64,000 bases of DNA from a virus. This document shows, piece after piece, positions 57,003-64,000 of this stretch (the stretch's first letter is position 1; each line of letters opens with the position of its first letter). The notes under the pieces were generated by a model. It did no database searches. It saw only the letters and a list, made by a program, of their open reading frames with translations, and was not told the DNA's origin. A program made the position numbers and the translations under genes. The stretch is taken from positions 1 through 64,000 of the IMG/VR virus record IMGVR_UViG_3300003690_002850; one strand, 5' to 3'.

Positions 57003-57511
57003 TTATGAAAGGATAATGCTAATAAATCTGCCCCAGCTTTTGTTGCTGAATATATAGATGATGGTTCTAGTAAATCATATTCTTCACTGGGCGCAGAATT
57101 AAATTGTAAACTACCATATACCTCATCTGTACCTACTTGAAGAAATCTTGTATTGTCAGGTAGTTGTTTTAGCAATTCATATACACCTACATAATTACTA
57201 TCGATAAAAACATCACCGTCTTCGATGCTATTATCTACATGTGATTCAGCGGCAAAATTTACAATATAATCATATTGTTTATCTAATTTAAAATCTGAGA
57301 TGCTCTGATATATTATATCTAATTTATTGCTAGACACATCCGGATGCTTATATAAATCCCATAGATAATCTTCAGTGTTCTGTGATACACAATAGGCATA
57401 ACTATCTATTATTGTTATATTACAGTTTTCACATTCACGGTGAAGGAGCTCTACAAAATGACTTCCAATAAATCCTAAACCGCCTGTTACTAAAATATTT
57501 TTATCTTTCAT
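56879..57511 (-). CDS. rmlB: dTDP-glucose 4,6-dehydratase (RmlB), N-terminal fragment
   Basis: Good RmlB up to about residue 170: NAD-binding GGLGFIGS (10-17), catalytic TDEVYG (128-133) and Y-x-x-x-K in IYSATKAG (Y154, K158). After FHN the frame continues into an unrelated ~40-residue tail (LLLTKLIIM...). The family continues in another frame from 57002. It would convert dTDP-glucose to dTDP-4-keto-6-deoxyglucose if intact. Confidence 0.9.
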   Translation of the reverse strand: MKDKNILVTGGLGFIGSHFVELLHRECENCNITIIDSYAYCVSQNTEDYLWDLYKHPDVSSNKLDIIYQSISDFKLDKQYDYIVNFAAESHVDNSIEDGDVFIDSNYVGVYELLKQLPDNTRFLQVGTDEVYGSLQFNSAPSEEYDLLEPSSIYSATKAGADLLALSFHNLFQLLLTKLIIMNKFQYMEKVITYVNGYTSKTIAKKYTTY

Positions 57512-58188
57512 GGTTTTAATGTGTTAAATACCTTATCAATATATTCTTGCGTTCTATAATTCCACCAATGATGATGAGCAAAGCTATCGCGAATATTTGA
57601 TTCTGAAGATTGTACGTTAGATACTACTCCTTCACTTAATTTTCCATCAATATTTTGTCTTATATTTGGATATTCAAAATACAAATGTTTTATCATTTCT
57701 TGATCGTCAGCGCTTTTTTGAGATCGCGGAAATTCAGATATTGTTGTTGGTTTTAAAAGAGTGCATGTGTTAAAGAATCCTCTACTAAATATTGTATTTT
57801 TTATAATCATAAACCCAGTGCATAGCCCGTGAGAATCTGATGATATAGTTATATCTTTATGTATTAAATTTTTAGATTCATCGAATATATTATAAGTAGG
57901 GTCTTTGATGACAATATCAATATCAGAATATATAATATATTTGTAATTATACCCGTACCGTGTCCACGGCCCAGGGTCCGAAAATTCTAGTTGGTTTGTG
58001 ATAAGACTTAGTTTTCGAAGACGGCATATATTTGGATCTATATCATCGATTAAAATATGTTTATATTCGTAGTTATTAGCTATAGCATACTTTTTAAAAT
58101 ACGGCTCAGTATGTTTATATAAATCATGATATATTGATTCAGCGGCTGAATCGCGATATGTCATAAGTAATATACTTTTATCTTTCAT
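57508..58188 (-). CDS. Glycosyltransferase (GT34/galactosyltransferase-like)
   Basis: 226 residues. YIIYSDIDIVIKDP (85-98) holds a D-x-D metal site, and HGLCTGFMIIKNTIFS and the His/Trp cluster HHHWWN near residue 210 are typical of GT34-type and related galactosyltransferases. It lies in the dTDP-sugar cassette, overlapping rmlB by four bases, so it probably transfers the sugar made by it. Acceptor unknown. Confidence 0.65.
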   Translation of the reverse strand: MKDKSILLMTYRDSAAESIYHDLYKHTEPYFKKYAIANNYEYKHILIDDIDPNICRLRKLSLITNQLEFSDPGPWTRYGYNYKYIIYSDIDIVIKDPTYNIFDESKNLIHKDITISSDSHGLCTGFMIIKNTIFSRGFFNTCTLLKPTTISEFPRSQKSADDQEMIKHLYFEYPNIRQNIDGKLSEGVVSNVQSSESNIRDSFAHHHWWNYRTQEYIDKVFNTLKP

Positions 58189-58312
58189 CCGCTAATTCTT
58201 TAGTAAAGTATGTTTCTTTTTCGCTCAATATTCTCATTAACGCATCTCGCTCCTGTGGCATATCTAATCCGTATACTTTTAATTTATCTGTTGATAGAAT
58301 ACAATTAGATCT
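58178..58312 (-). CDS. RmlD-like reductase, C-terminal fragment
   Basis: Read from 58312 the frame gives RSNCILSTDKLKVYGLDMPQ then RDALMRILSEKETYF and stops at 58178-58180. It fits the RmlD-like family ending (N-C-x-L-S-T-x-K-L...), and follows the N-terminal part after a one-base shift near 58310. The stop overlaps the ATG of the glycosyltransferase. Confidence 0.6.
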   Translation of the reverse strand, partial: RSNCILSTDKLKVYGLDMPQERDALMRILSEKETYFTKELADER

Positions 58313-59036
58313 GTCCATGTTTATCTAAGATTTCACAAACTTGTTTTGTTGTGAGGGGCTCAGGATTTACGCAATTATAAATACCACTGGGTAAATCTTC
58401 AATGGTAATAATTTTATTGATTACAACAAGCAAATCTTCAATAATAGTTTTAGAGTTTAATCCATCGAGAATATTATTATATTTTAAGATCTTACTTAAA
58501 TAATTTTTCCGAGAGTTAAAGTCATTACAAACAGGCATTCTTATACGTAAAGTATAAACATTATTAAAGTTCTTTAAACATAATTCTGCTGCATGTTTTG
58601 TTTTACTATACCAACTACTATCAGGATTAGTTAATCCAAAATTTGGTTCATCTTCTTCTGTGTAATGTACATCTTCGGGACCGTCATATATACAGCCAGA
58701 GCTTACGTTAATAATTTTTATATTATGTTGGTCACAAAATTGAGCTAAAATAGTAGGGAATGTTACATTTAAGTCCCAGCAAATTTGCTTATTTTCCTCA
58801 CAGGCATCCACATTAGGAGCACCAGTGTACCCAACACAGTTTATTATCCATTTAGCTTGTGAGCCGCGAAACTCGGATATTAAATTACTAAATAATGTTT
58901 CTTTTAATTTTTCGGGCGCAGTATATGGATAGTTTGATAAATGAACTACGTCATATATATTTTCTAAGTTTTCGAGAAAATGCTTATAAGCTTTTTTCCC
59001 AATATACCCATTACCTAAAACAACTATTTTATTCAT
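58305..59036 (-). CDS. dTDP-4-dehydrorhamnose reductase-like (RmlD-like SDR), N-terminal part
   Basis: 243 residues in frame. Nucleotide-binding start VVLGNGYIGKKAY (5-17), NCVGYTGAPNVDACEEN, INVSSGCIYDGP, and the active site YSKTKHAAE (Y-x-x-x-K). It is a short-chain dehydrogenase of the RmlD-like group; the reductase step gives a dTDP-deoxysugar from the RmlB product, normally after RmlC, which I do not see. The gene ends early at 58305 after a one-base shift. Confidence 0.75.
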   Translation of the reverse strand: MNKIVVLGNGYIGKKAYKHFLENLENIYDVVHLSNYPYTAPEKLKETLFSNLISEFRGSQAKWIINCVGYTGAPNVDACEENKQICWDLNVTFPTILAQFCDQHNIKIINVSSGCIYDGPEDVHYTEEDEPNFGLTNPDSSWYSKTKHAAELCLKNFNNVYTLRIRMPVCNDFNSRKNYLSKILKYNNILDGLNSKTIIEDLLVVINKIITIEDLPSGIYNCVNPEPLTTKQVCEILDKHGQI

Positions 59037-59310
59037 CTGTATTCTTTTGTTCTTGTATGTCGCTGAAGAAATCTATACTACTTACTCGTCTTAATAATGT
59101 CTCTATAGCGTCATAATCTTGAGGGGTCTTACCTGAAACAATTACAACGCTTTCTCCTTTAAGGTCATATCCAAGTAGTATAAATGATTTTAAATGCTCT
59201 GCTAAATAATCGTTAATAAACGACATATCTTGTTCTTCCATTGAATCGACATTATCAACGGCATTAATACTAGACTTTAATAAGTTATCAAAATTCCTAG
59301 GTTTGGGCAT
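59029..59310 (-). CDS. Hypothetical protein, 93 aa
   Basis: Start at ATG 59310 (MPKPRNFDNLL); 59343 would overlap the upstream gene by 47 bases. Helical acidic N-terminal half and a strand/helix C-terminal half (GESVVIVSGKTPQDYDA). Not recognised. It overlaps the RmlD-like start by eight bases. Confidence 0.5.
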   Translation of the reverse strand: MPKPRNFDNLLKSSINAVDNVDSMEEQDMSFINDYLAEHLKSFILLGYDLKGESVVIVSGKTPQDYDAIETLLRRVSSIDFFSDIQEQKNTDE

Positions 59311-59611
59311 TTGTCTTTTCATTAGGTGTAATATTCTTTTCAATTAATTTAGTCATGATAACTTCCATGCTGTCAGTTTTTAATTGATAGCTCTTAAAGT
59401 GACTACCGTCATTTAGTTCAAATTTAAAATCTCCACTCCAATCATAATTAACATAACACGTTATATATAAGGCATTTTGTTCTGGATTAATCATTATGGT
59501 CCATCGCCGAGGATCATTTGATGTATAATCTGAGAAAATTCTATTTACTGTATATCCGTTATCTCTTAAACGTTTAATAAAATACCCGCATGTCGTGACT
59601 TTATTTTTCAT
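59297..59611 (-). CDS. Hypothetical protein, 104 aa
   Basis: Mixed alpha/beta small protein (CGYFIKRLRDNGYTVNRIF, RRWTIMINPEQNALYITCYV). Not recognised. It is coupled to the clamp gene (one-base overlap) and lies in the replication operon, so it may be a replication accessory factor. Confidence 0.5.
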   Translation of the reverse strand: MKNKVTTCGYFIKRLRDNGYTVNRIFSDYTSNDPRRWTIMINPEQNALYITCYVNYDWSGDFKFELNDGSHFKSYQLKTDSMEVIMTKLIEKNITPNEKTNAQT

Positions 59612-60342
59612 TAGTTTTTATAACTCGTACTAACAAATGTAAGTTTGATATTATCAATATTAAGTTTAAGCATAAGCATTTTATATTGGTTATTTATATT
59701 AATAATTGCCTCATTAAAATTTAATATAGAAATAAGCCTAAACAACTCAATATCTAAGATTAATTCATAATCTAAAGCTTCTCCATCATATTCATCTGCT
59801 AATAAAGTTGTATAACTATCTACGTTTTGTAGTTTTTTATCTGATAACTCAGCATATACATTTGTGTTTTCGGTTTTAATATATATTTTACTAGATTCAG
59901 TTACAAACGGGAGTGCTTTTAAGATTGCACTATTTTTTTCTTTTGTAAGTTTAAAGTTAGTGTTAAATGTAATATCATCAATTTTATTAAAATCAAATGC
60001 AGTGTCTTTAGTTATACTACTATCAAATAAATGATATGTAAATCGAGTAACATCACTATTATATTTTATACAATTTTTTTCTATTTCAAGATGTAAATCG
60101 TTTTCGTCTAAGCACGATAAAATCTTAATTAATTTTATTGTATCAGGTAAGCATATAGTACATTCTTCTGGTTGATCGCCCCAACTGATCTTATATTCTG
60201 CTTTAAGAAAAATATTAGAATTATTATGAACTATAGTAGATATAGTATCGTGTACATCTAATGTCGCAGATGAATTTAATCTCGATATTGGATTAAGAAA
60301 ATTTTGAATAAAATTATCTTTATTCTTTATTGGTAGAATCAT
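59611..60342 (-). CDS. gp45: Sliding clamp (gp45-like) candidate
   Basis: 243 residues (T4 gp45 is 228). The strand-rich sequence with repeating helix-strand units is clamp-like: KDNFIQNFLNPISRL at the start, DTIKLIKILSCLDENDLHLE in the middle, and an interdomain loop. The operon position near gp32 and the presence of gp44 support this, but clamps diverge strongly and no single motif is diagnostic. It would tether polymerase and, in T4, activate late transcription. Confidence 0.65.
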   Translation of the reverse strand: MILPIKNKDNFIQNFLNPISRLNSSATLDVHDTISTIVHNNSNIFLKAEYKISWGDQPEECTICLPDTIKLIKILSCLDENDLHLEIEKNCIKYNSDVTRFTYHLFDSSITKDTAFDFNKIDDITFNTNFKLTKEKNSAILKALPFVTESSKIYIKTENTNVYAELSDKKLQNVDSYTTLLADEYDGEALDYELILDIELFRLISILNFNEAIININNQYKMLMLKLNIDNIKLTFVSTSYKN

Positions 60343-60703
60343 TATTTTCGTTTAATTTGATTCGTATATTAATTTCTTTTGCGTTTTTTGCAACTCTTCG
60401 TTCAATTAAAGTTATAAGTTTAGTAAATTGTTTCTCAACGCCAGAGACCCGCTCTATTAAACTATTCAATAGAGCAGGATCTCCCGTGATTTGCGGTTGA
60501 GGAGCAACTGGTTGTTGATATAGCTGCTGCTGCTGTTGTTGTGGTGGTGGCGTCGGTTGTTGTTGTTGCTCTTTTTTATATATGTCCTTATTTACAGGGA
60601 TATCTTGCATTGTTGCGCTTTTTTGAATAATATCTTTATTCAAGTTCTTTGCTTGGTCATTCATTTGATGAATGAACATTTTTACTGCGACATCTTCGTT
60701 CAT
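60320..60703 (-). CDS. Gln/Pro-rich protein, 127 aa
   Basis: An N-terminal helix (FIHQMNDQAKNLNKDI), a low-complexity Gln/Pro stretch (~45-75, QQQQPTPPPQQQQQQ) and a basic coiled-coil C-terminus (NSLIERVSGVEKQFTKL). Not recognised. It lies between gp32 and the clamp, overlapping the latter by 23 bases, so it may be a linker-type partner in the replisome. Confidence 0.55.
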   Translation of the reverse strand: MNEDVAVKMFIHQMNDQAKNLNKDIIQKSATMQDIPVNKDIYKKEQQQQPTPPPQQQQQQLYQQPVAPQPQITGDPALLNSLIERVSGVEKQFTKLITLIERRVAKNAKEINIRIKLNENNDSTNKE

Positions 60704-60706
60704 TTT

Positions 60707-61567
60707 TTATTCCAAAGTATCAAGCAATTCTTTAACTTTATCATCAGAAATAGGAGGTGAATCAGAATCGGTTTTTGATTTAGAATCTAAATCATCAAAA
60801 GGTAAATCATCTTCTTCAGGTGGAGTGCTTGTGGGTTGTTTCGGTGTAGTTTCTGCTACAGCCTCTTCTGTAACACCATGATAATGTTCATTGAGCATTG
60901 TCTGTAGCTCGTCATAACTCTTAACAGGAAAAACATTTTCTAAATCAAACGTTTGTTCGTAAACATCTTTAATAGTACTAGTTGTTACTCCTGAGATTTC
61001 AGAAGGCATAGCAAAACGAGAACTTACATATGTCGGATACCCGCCTTGCTCTTCAACTTTGACTCGAAAATTACAACCTTCTTTTGAGAGGTCAAAGATC
61101 CTTTCACCGAATTCTTCTGCATCTTCTCCTTCCATTGCCTCCATAACAATTTTATGTAATTGACGACCAAATCTAAGAATTTTCACTTTACCTTCATTTT
61201 CTGGATTATCAGGGTCTTTTACTACGTAAACATTAACAAGCCAATTTTCCTTACGATTTAAAGCTTTTGCCTTTTCTTTTTCTTCTTCAGAACCAGTACG
61301 AGAGAGTCTATATCGAGCCTCTGCAATAGGATCTCTTTCTCCCCATGTCTGTGGACTAATCGAACTTTGAAATTGTCCTGTCATTTCACTCACCCAGCCA
61401 TGTGAGTAATAATGAAAAAACGTTTTACTAGGATCTTTTACAAACGGTACAAGCCGTAATATATACGTATTACTTGGCTTTAGTCGCATAATATTACTAG
61501 TTGAAGTTTGTTGCGCGGTCTGAGCCATCGCTCCTCTAATTGATTCAAACATATTCTTCGTTGTCAT
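60707..61567 (-). CDS. gp32: Single-stranded DNA-binding protein gp32
   Basis: 286 residues (T4 gp32 is 301). The core matches: NTYILRLVPFVKDPSKTFFHYYSHGW, then NWLVNVYVVKDPDNPENEGKVKILRFG and the ending acidic domain (LPFDDLDSKSKTDSD) that recruits partner proteins. The N-terminal helical segment would mediate cooperativity. It lacks the Cys/His zinc ligands of T4 gp32 in the core, having only one Cys (EGCNF). Coats ssDNA in replication, recombination and repair. Confidence 0.9.
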   Translation of the reverse strand: MTTKNMFESIRGAMAQTAQQTSTSNIMRLKPSNTYILRLVPFVKDPSKTFFHYYSHGWVSEMTGQFQSSISPQTWGERDPIAEARYRLSRTGSEEEKEKAKALNRKENWLVNVYVVKDPDNPENEGKVKILRFGRQLHKIVMEAMEGEDAEEFGERIFDLSKEGCNFRVKVEEQGGYPTYVSSRFAMPSEISGVTTSTIKDVYEQTFDLENVFPVKSYDELQTMLNEHYHGVTEEAVAETTPKQPTSTPPEEDDLPFDDLDSKSKTDSDSPPISDDKVKELLDTLE

Positions 61568-62205
61568 TTTGTTTTTAGTATTTTATTTATAGTATTCGTT
61601 AATTTTATTCCCAAAGGTTTCATTTTTTTCGAAAATGTATATTTCGATCTCAAACTACTTAAAGTATTATAAAAGCTTCCACATACAAATTCAACTATAT
61701 TTTTTTCTAGCTTAATATTTTTTTCTGATACATCAAGAGACAATAAGGAATAATAATTAATATCATTATTTTTTAGATCTAGAATAAAATTAGGATATAT
61801 TCCTGACTGTATGTCGAGATATTGGTCACAACTTGTTAAATTGTGCTCAATACACATATCATAGATAAATTTAAAGCTATTTCTTAATCTAGTAATATTA
61901 AATTCATGATCAGGTTTTGTTAATTCTATATCCGTTGTGTATTTTTTATATGTAGAAATAGCGTTAAATGTACTATAAAAATCAAGCGGTACATATTTTT
62001 CTGAATATAATTTATATGGTGCATTAAAAAATATAATTGGATCTATTTTTTTATTTTTTAAAGTGTTTGATATTTTCTTAAGTAAAACGTATTTTGTATC
62101 GTCTAGTTTGTTAAAATCTTTTCGAGGGGTAAATCCTTTTTTATTTCTAGAAGTTTTAAGATATATATTATATATATTTTTCTCAAATATCGATAATTTA
62201 TTCAT
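61564..62205 (-). CDS. gp59: Candidate helicase loader gp59-like
   Basis: 213 residues (T4 gp59 is 217), basic and helical. The C-terminal part (GIYPNFILDLKNNDINYYSL then LDVSEKNIKLE) aligns in pattern with T4 gp59 around its SSYIFKLLQSN...ETFILLDSF region, and DDTKYVLLKKISNTLKNKKI with its earlier helix. It directly precedes gp32 with a four-base overlap, the T4 order 33-59-32. It would load the replicative helicase onto gp32-coated forks. Confidence 0.6.
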   Translation of the reverse strand: MNKLSIFEKNIYNIYLKTSRNKKGFTPRKDFNKLDDTKYVLLKKISNTLKNKKIDPIIFFNAPYKLYSEKYVPLDFYSTFNAISTYKKYTTDIELTKPDHEFNITRLRNSFKFIYDMCIEHNLTSCDQYLDIQSGIYPNFILDLKNNDINYYSLLSLDVSEKNIKLEKNIVEFVCGSFYNTLSSLRSKYTFSKKMKPLGIKLTNTINKILKTK

Positions 62206-62477
62206 AAATCTATAGAATTTTTCTTAAGATATTTAGTTATATATTTACTTTTATATAGATAAGGATCATGTTGTAAAAATAATTTAACTAATTCAAAATT
62301 ACTATCTAATAATAACGATCTTTTAAATAATTCTCTGTATTTCTCTTCTTTAAGAATTAATAAGAATACATTTGCGAGATTAATTTTTCTATTTTCGCAA
62401 ATAGAAATAAAACTACATAACGTTAAAAAGACATGTATCATATCTTTTCGCTCTAAGATTGTATATGGACTATCCAT
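62202..62477 (-). CDS. Small helical protein (gp33 position), 91 aa
   Basis: All-helical, basic. Only synteny (just upstream of the gp59-like gene) suggests T4 gp33, the late transcription coactivator; T4 gp33 is 112 residues. No clear clamp-binding tail motif is seen (ends NSIDL). Alternatively an unrelated small replication-operon protein. Late promoters of T4 type in this window imply gp33/gp55 equivalents exist somewhere. Confidence 0.35.
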   Translation of the reverse strand: MDSPYTILERKDMIHVFLTLCSFISICENRKINLANVFLLILKEEKYRELFKRSLLLDSNFELVKLFLQHDPYLYKSKYITKYLKKNSIDL

Positions 62478-63366
62478 TTAATGGTTCAAATTGTTTACTT
62501 AATGCTAATACATTGTCGTTTAAGATACCTCCAGCAGCATATTCGTGCCCACCTCCATCACATATTTTTTTTGCGAACTTACTTAAATTAAAATCAATAT
62601 TTCTATTTCTACGTAGATATACTCTGTTATTTTTTAGATTAATCATCATACATACATCACATGCATGATTATCAATTATAAATTGACCTAAATCATTAAT
62701 ATACTCGCTTGCAAATGTACTAATAAAATTGTATTGTTTCCCTGCTATGGAAAGTGTCGCCTTAAACAAGTCTATATTTTCTCTTAGTTTTTTAAATTTG
62801 TAAAAATGATAGCTAATTATTTTATTTTGTTCATTTGTGAATCCAAAGAACCCATTTTCGAAATCATTAATAAAATTTTGCAGTTTGTCACCGTTTGTAT
62901 ACCAGAGGTAAAAGTTTAATTTATTACTTTCCGGGTATTTTAATTCATAACAATCATAATCATCCGCAAACATTATTAATTTTTTTTGTTCTTTAGTTAA
63001 GTTAATATTTGGATATATATGATTTAATATTTGATAAATGTGCTTACTACATGATGTTTGCTCTGTATTGATAAATGTTTTTGCCCGTGAGTATTCATCT
63101 TCATGTGATTTGTGATGATCAAAAATAATTACATTCTCTTTATCGATTAAGTCTTTAATTTCTGTAGTGTCTAAATCAAAGAAATACACTCTTTTATAAT
63201 CTTCAATTTTATTGTAGTTAAGCCATCCTAATAGTTTTTCACGGATATTAGAAACCTTTAATGTAACAGCTTTTGGTTTAGTTTGCTTAAACCACGTATA
63301 AATTAAATAACTACAGCAACCATCAAGATCTAAGTCGGTAAAGATTATTTCGTCTTTATTTATCAT
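62470..63366 (-). CDS. DHH/DHHA1-family phosphoesterase
   Basis: 298 residues. Metal-binding motifs: TDLDLDG (10-16), FFDLDTTE (62-69), FDHHKSHE (82-89, the DHH) and C-terminal GGGHEYAAGG of DHHA1. Such proteins hydrolyse short oligonucleotides or related phosphodiesters (NrnA-like) or pAp; the exact substrate is not readable. It could recycle nucleotides from degraded host nucleic acid. Overlaps the small upstream gene by 11 bases. Confidence 0.85.
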   Translation of the reverse strand: MINKDEIIFTDLDLDGCCSYLIYTWFKQTKPKAVTLKVSNIREKLLGWLNYNKIEDYKRVYFFDLDTTEIKDLIDKENVIIFDHHKSHEDEYSRAKTFINTEQTSCSKHIYQILNHIYPNINLTKEQKKLIMFADDYDCYELKYPESNKLNFYLWYTNGDKLQNFINDFENGFFGFTNEQNKIISYHFYKFKKLRENIDLFKATLSIAGKQYNFISTFASEYINDLGQFIIDNHACDVCMMINLKNNRVYLRRNRNIDFNLSKFAKKICDGGGHEYAAGGILNDNVLALSKQFEPLNG

Positions 63367-63523
63367 TTGTTTCTTTTTCTGTTAAAATATTGCCATAATG
63401 AGGCCAACCATAAACTTCTGGATCTTCTCCTAAATATCGCCAGCGTATTACGTTAGTATCAGGATTGCGTTCATATATTTTAGGTCGTGTTGATTTTTTA
63501 TTGATATCTTTGGATGTTGTCAT
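63356..63523 (-). CDS. Small conserved-looking protein, 55 aa
   Basis: Runs from ATG 63523 (MTTSKDINKKSTRPKIYERN) through DTNVIRWRYLGEDPEVYGWP to a stop at 63356-63358 inside the start of the DHH gene. The YERNPDTxxIxxR/W-type sequence occurs in other T4-like phages as short uncharacterised proteins; the function is unknown. It fills the gap between two genes, two bases after the upstream stop. Confidence 0.6.
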   Translation of the reverse strand: MTTSKDINKKSTRPKIYERNPDTNVIRWRYLGEDPEVYGWPHYGNILTEKETNDK

Positions 63524-63525
63524 AA

Positions 63526-63999
63526 TTATCCTTTGTAATTAATTCTTAAAGCCCAAAAACAAGCAGAATCTATTGATTGTTTTTTCATATCTCCTTTAAT
63601 CGATTTTTTTAATCGGTCGTTATATTTATCTGGGTGTGTTTTTCTTTTGTCGGGGTGCCCAAACATTGATTGTGTAATATATTTAAAATGAAGATTATTA
63701 CAATCTTCACCGCAAAGCCCGAAGATTTTAATATCACAAAAATCTTTAAATAGATTTATTATTTTATTAAGAGCATTTTGACCGTATTGTCTATAACCGT
63801 GAGTTAGATATAGTCTAAGACTTTCCGGTGCTGGTACTAAATGTACTTGAGTAACAGGTTTTTTGTTTTTTAAAATATATTCTTTTATTTGTGTAAAAAT
63901 TTCTAAATCATATTTTATATGTTCTAACGCAGATTGAGACATAAAGAAATTTATTTTTTCTGGGAAAAATGATTTTAAATTATCGATATTTTTATCAAT
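63526..63999 (-). CDS. Hypothetical protein, 5'-truncated by window edge
   Basis: Open to the right edge: 19 codons upstream of the first ATG (63942) read IDKNIDNLKSFFPEKINFF without a stop, so the gene starts outside the window or at 63942 (138 aa). It contains Cys/His residues (FGLCGEDCNNLHFKY, FGHPDKRKTHPDKY) and a basic end (KKSIKGDMKKQSIDSACFW). Not recognised; may bind a metal. Confidence 0.5.
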   Translation of the reverse strand: MDKNIDNLKSFFPEKINFFMSQSALEHIKYDLEIFTQIKEYILKNKKPVTQVHLVPAPESLRLYLTHGYRQYGQNALNKIINLFKDFCDIKIFGLCGEDCNNLHFKYITQSMFGHPDKRKTHPDKYNDRLKKSIKGDMKKQSIDSACFWALRINYKG

Positions 64000-64000
64000 G

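Noticed and set aside
1-64000. Cyanophage identity
   Set aside because: No photosynthesis genes (psbA, hli and similar), no plastocyanin and no plant-type ferredoxin are present; only the general T4-like structure is shared.

Overview
The window is part of the genome of a large, AT-rich, contractile-tailed dsDNA phage of the T4 superfamily. This rests on a set of recognisable T4-type genes: large terminase (gp17), tail sheath (gp18), tail tube (gp19), baseplate wedge proteins gp6, gp25 and gp53, clamp loader (gp44), a probable sliding clamp (gp45), ssDNA-binding protein (gp32), primase (gp61), T4 RNase H-type 5' nuclease, and a probable gp59. Spaced TATAAATA-like late promoters and 'capsid-targeting' N-termini point the same way. 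The host cannot be read from the sequence. There are no photosynthesis genes, so nothing points to a cyanophage.

Layout. Positions 1-14995 (+ strand) are an accessory region of small genes. Positions 1-7037 hold probable internal head proteins, five of which share a near-identical N-terminal leader. Positions 7253-12834 hold early-type genes behind near-consensus sigma70 promoters, a tRNA-Cys, a 17-residue tandem-repeat protein, a P-loop protein and a broken DUF932 gene. Positions 12965-14995 hold a zincin-like protein, a glycosyltransferase-like protein and a small late gene. Positions 14992-31472 (- strand) are tail fibre and baseplate genes carrying lectin, LamG-like and PKD domains, ending with gp6 and gp25. 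Positions 31519-43469 mix + strand islands (a virion-like protein and a candidate small terminase) with - strand clamp loader, dUTPase, hub, tape-measure, tube-cap and tube genes. Positions 43501-50058 hold sheath and terminase on the - strand, interrupted by a + strand island encoding RmlA and a 4Fe-4S ferredoxin. Positions 50072-54500 hold acidic head-core-like proteins and a gp14-like neck protein. Positions 54501-64000 (- strand) are a replication block (primase, RNase H, clamp, gp32, gp59) with a dTDP-sugar and glycosyltransferase cassette inside it.

How it fits together. The replication genes and the structural genes are standard T4-type modules. RmlA, RmlB, an RmlD-like reductase and two glycosyltransferase-like proteins suggest that a dTDP-deoxysugar is made to modify the virion or the host surface. 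Early promoters (TTGACA/TATAAT, usually a 16-base spacer) and late promoters (TAAATA core) both place the expected transcription start on or a few bases before the start codon, so many mRNAs are probably leaderless.

Cautions. Five conserved genes are interrupted: terminase (P-loop segment missing), sheath (-1 shift at an A-run), RmlB and DUF932 (roughly 60-70 bases missing each), and the RmlD-like gene (frameshift). This may be assembly or sequencing error, gene decay, or in the sheath a programmed frameshift. Both window edges cut through a gene.
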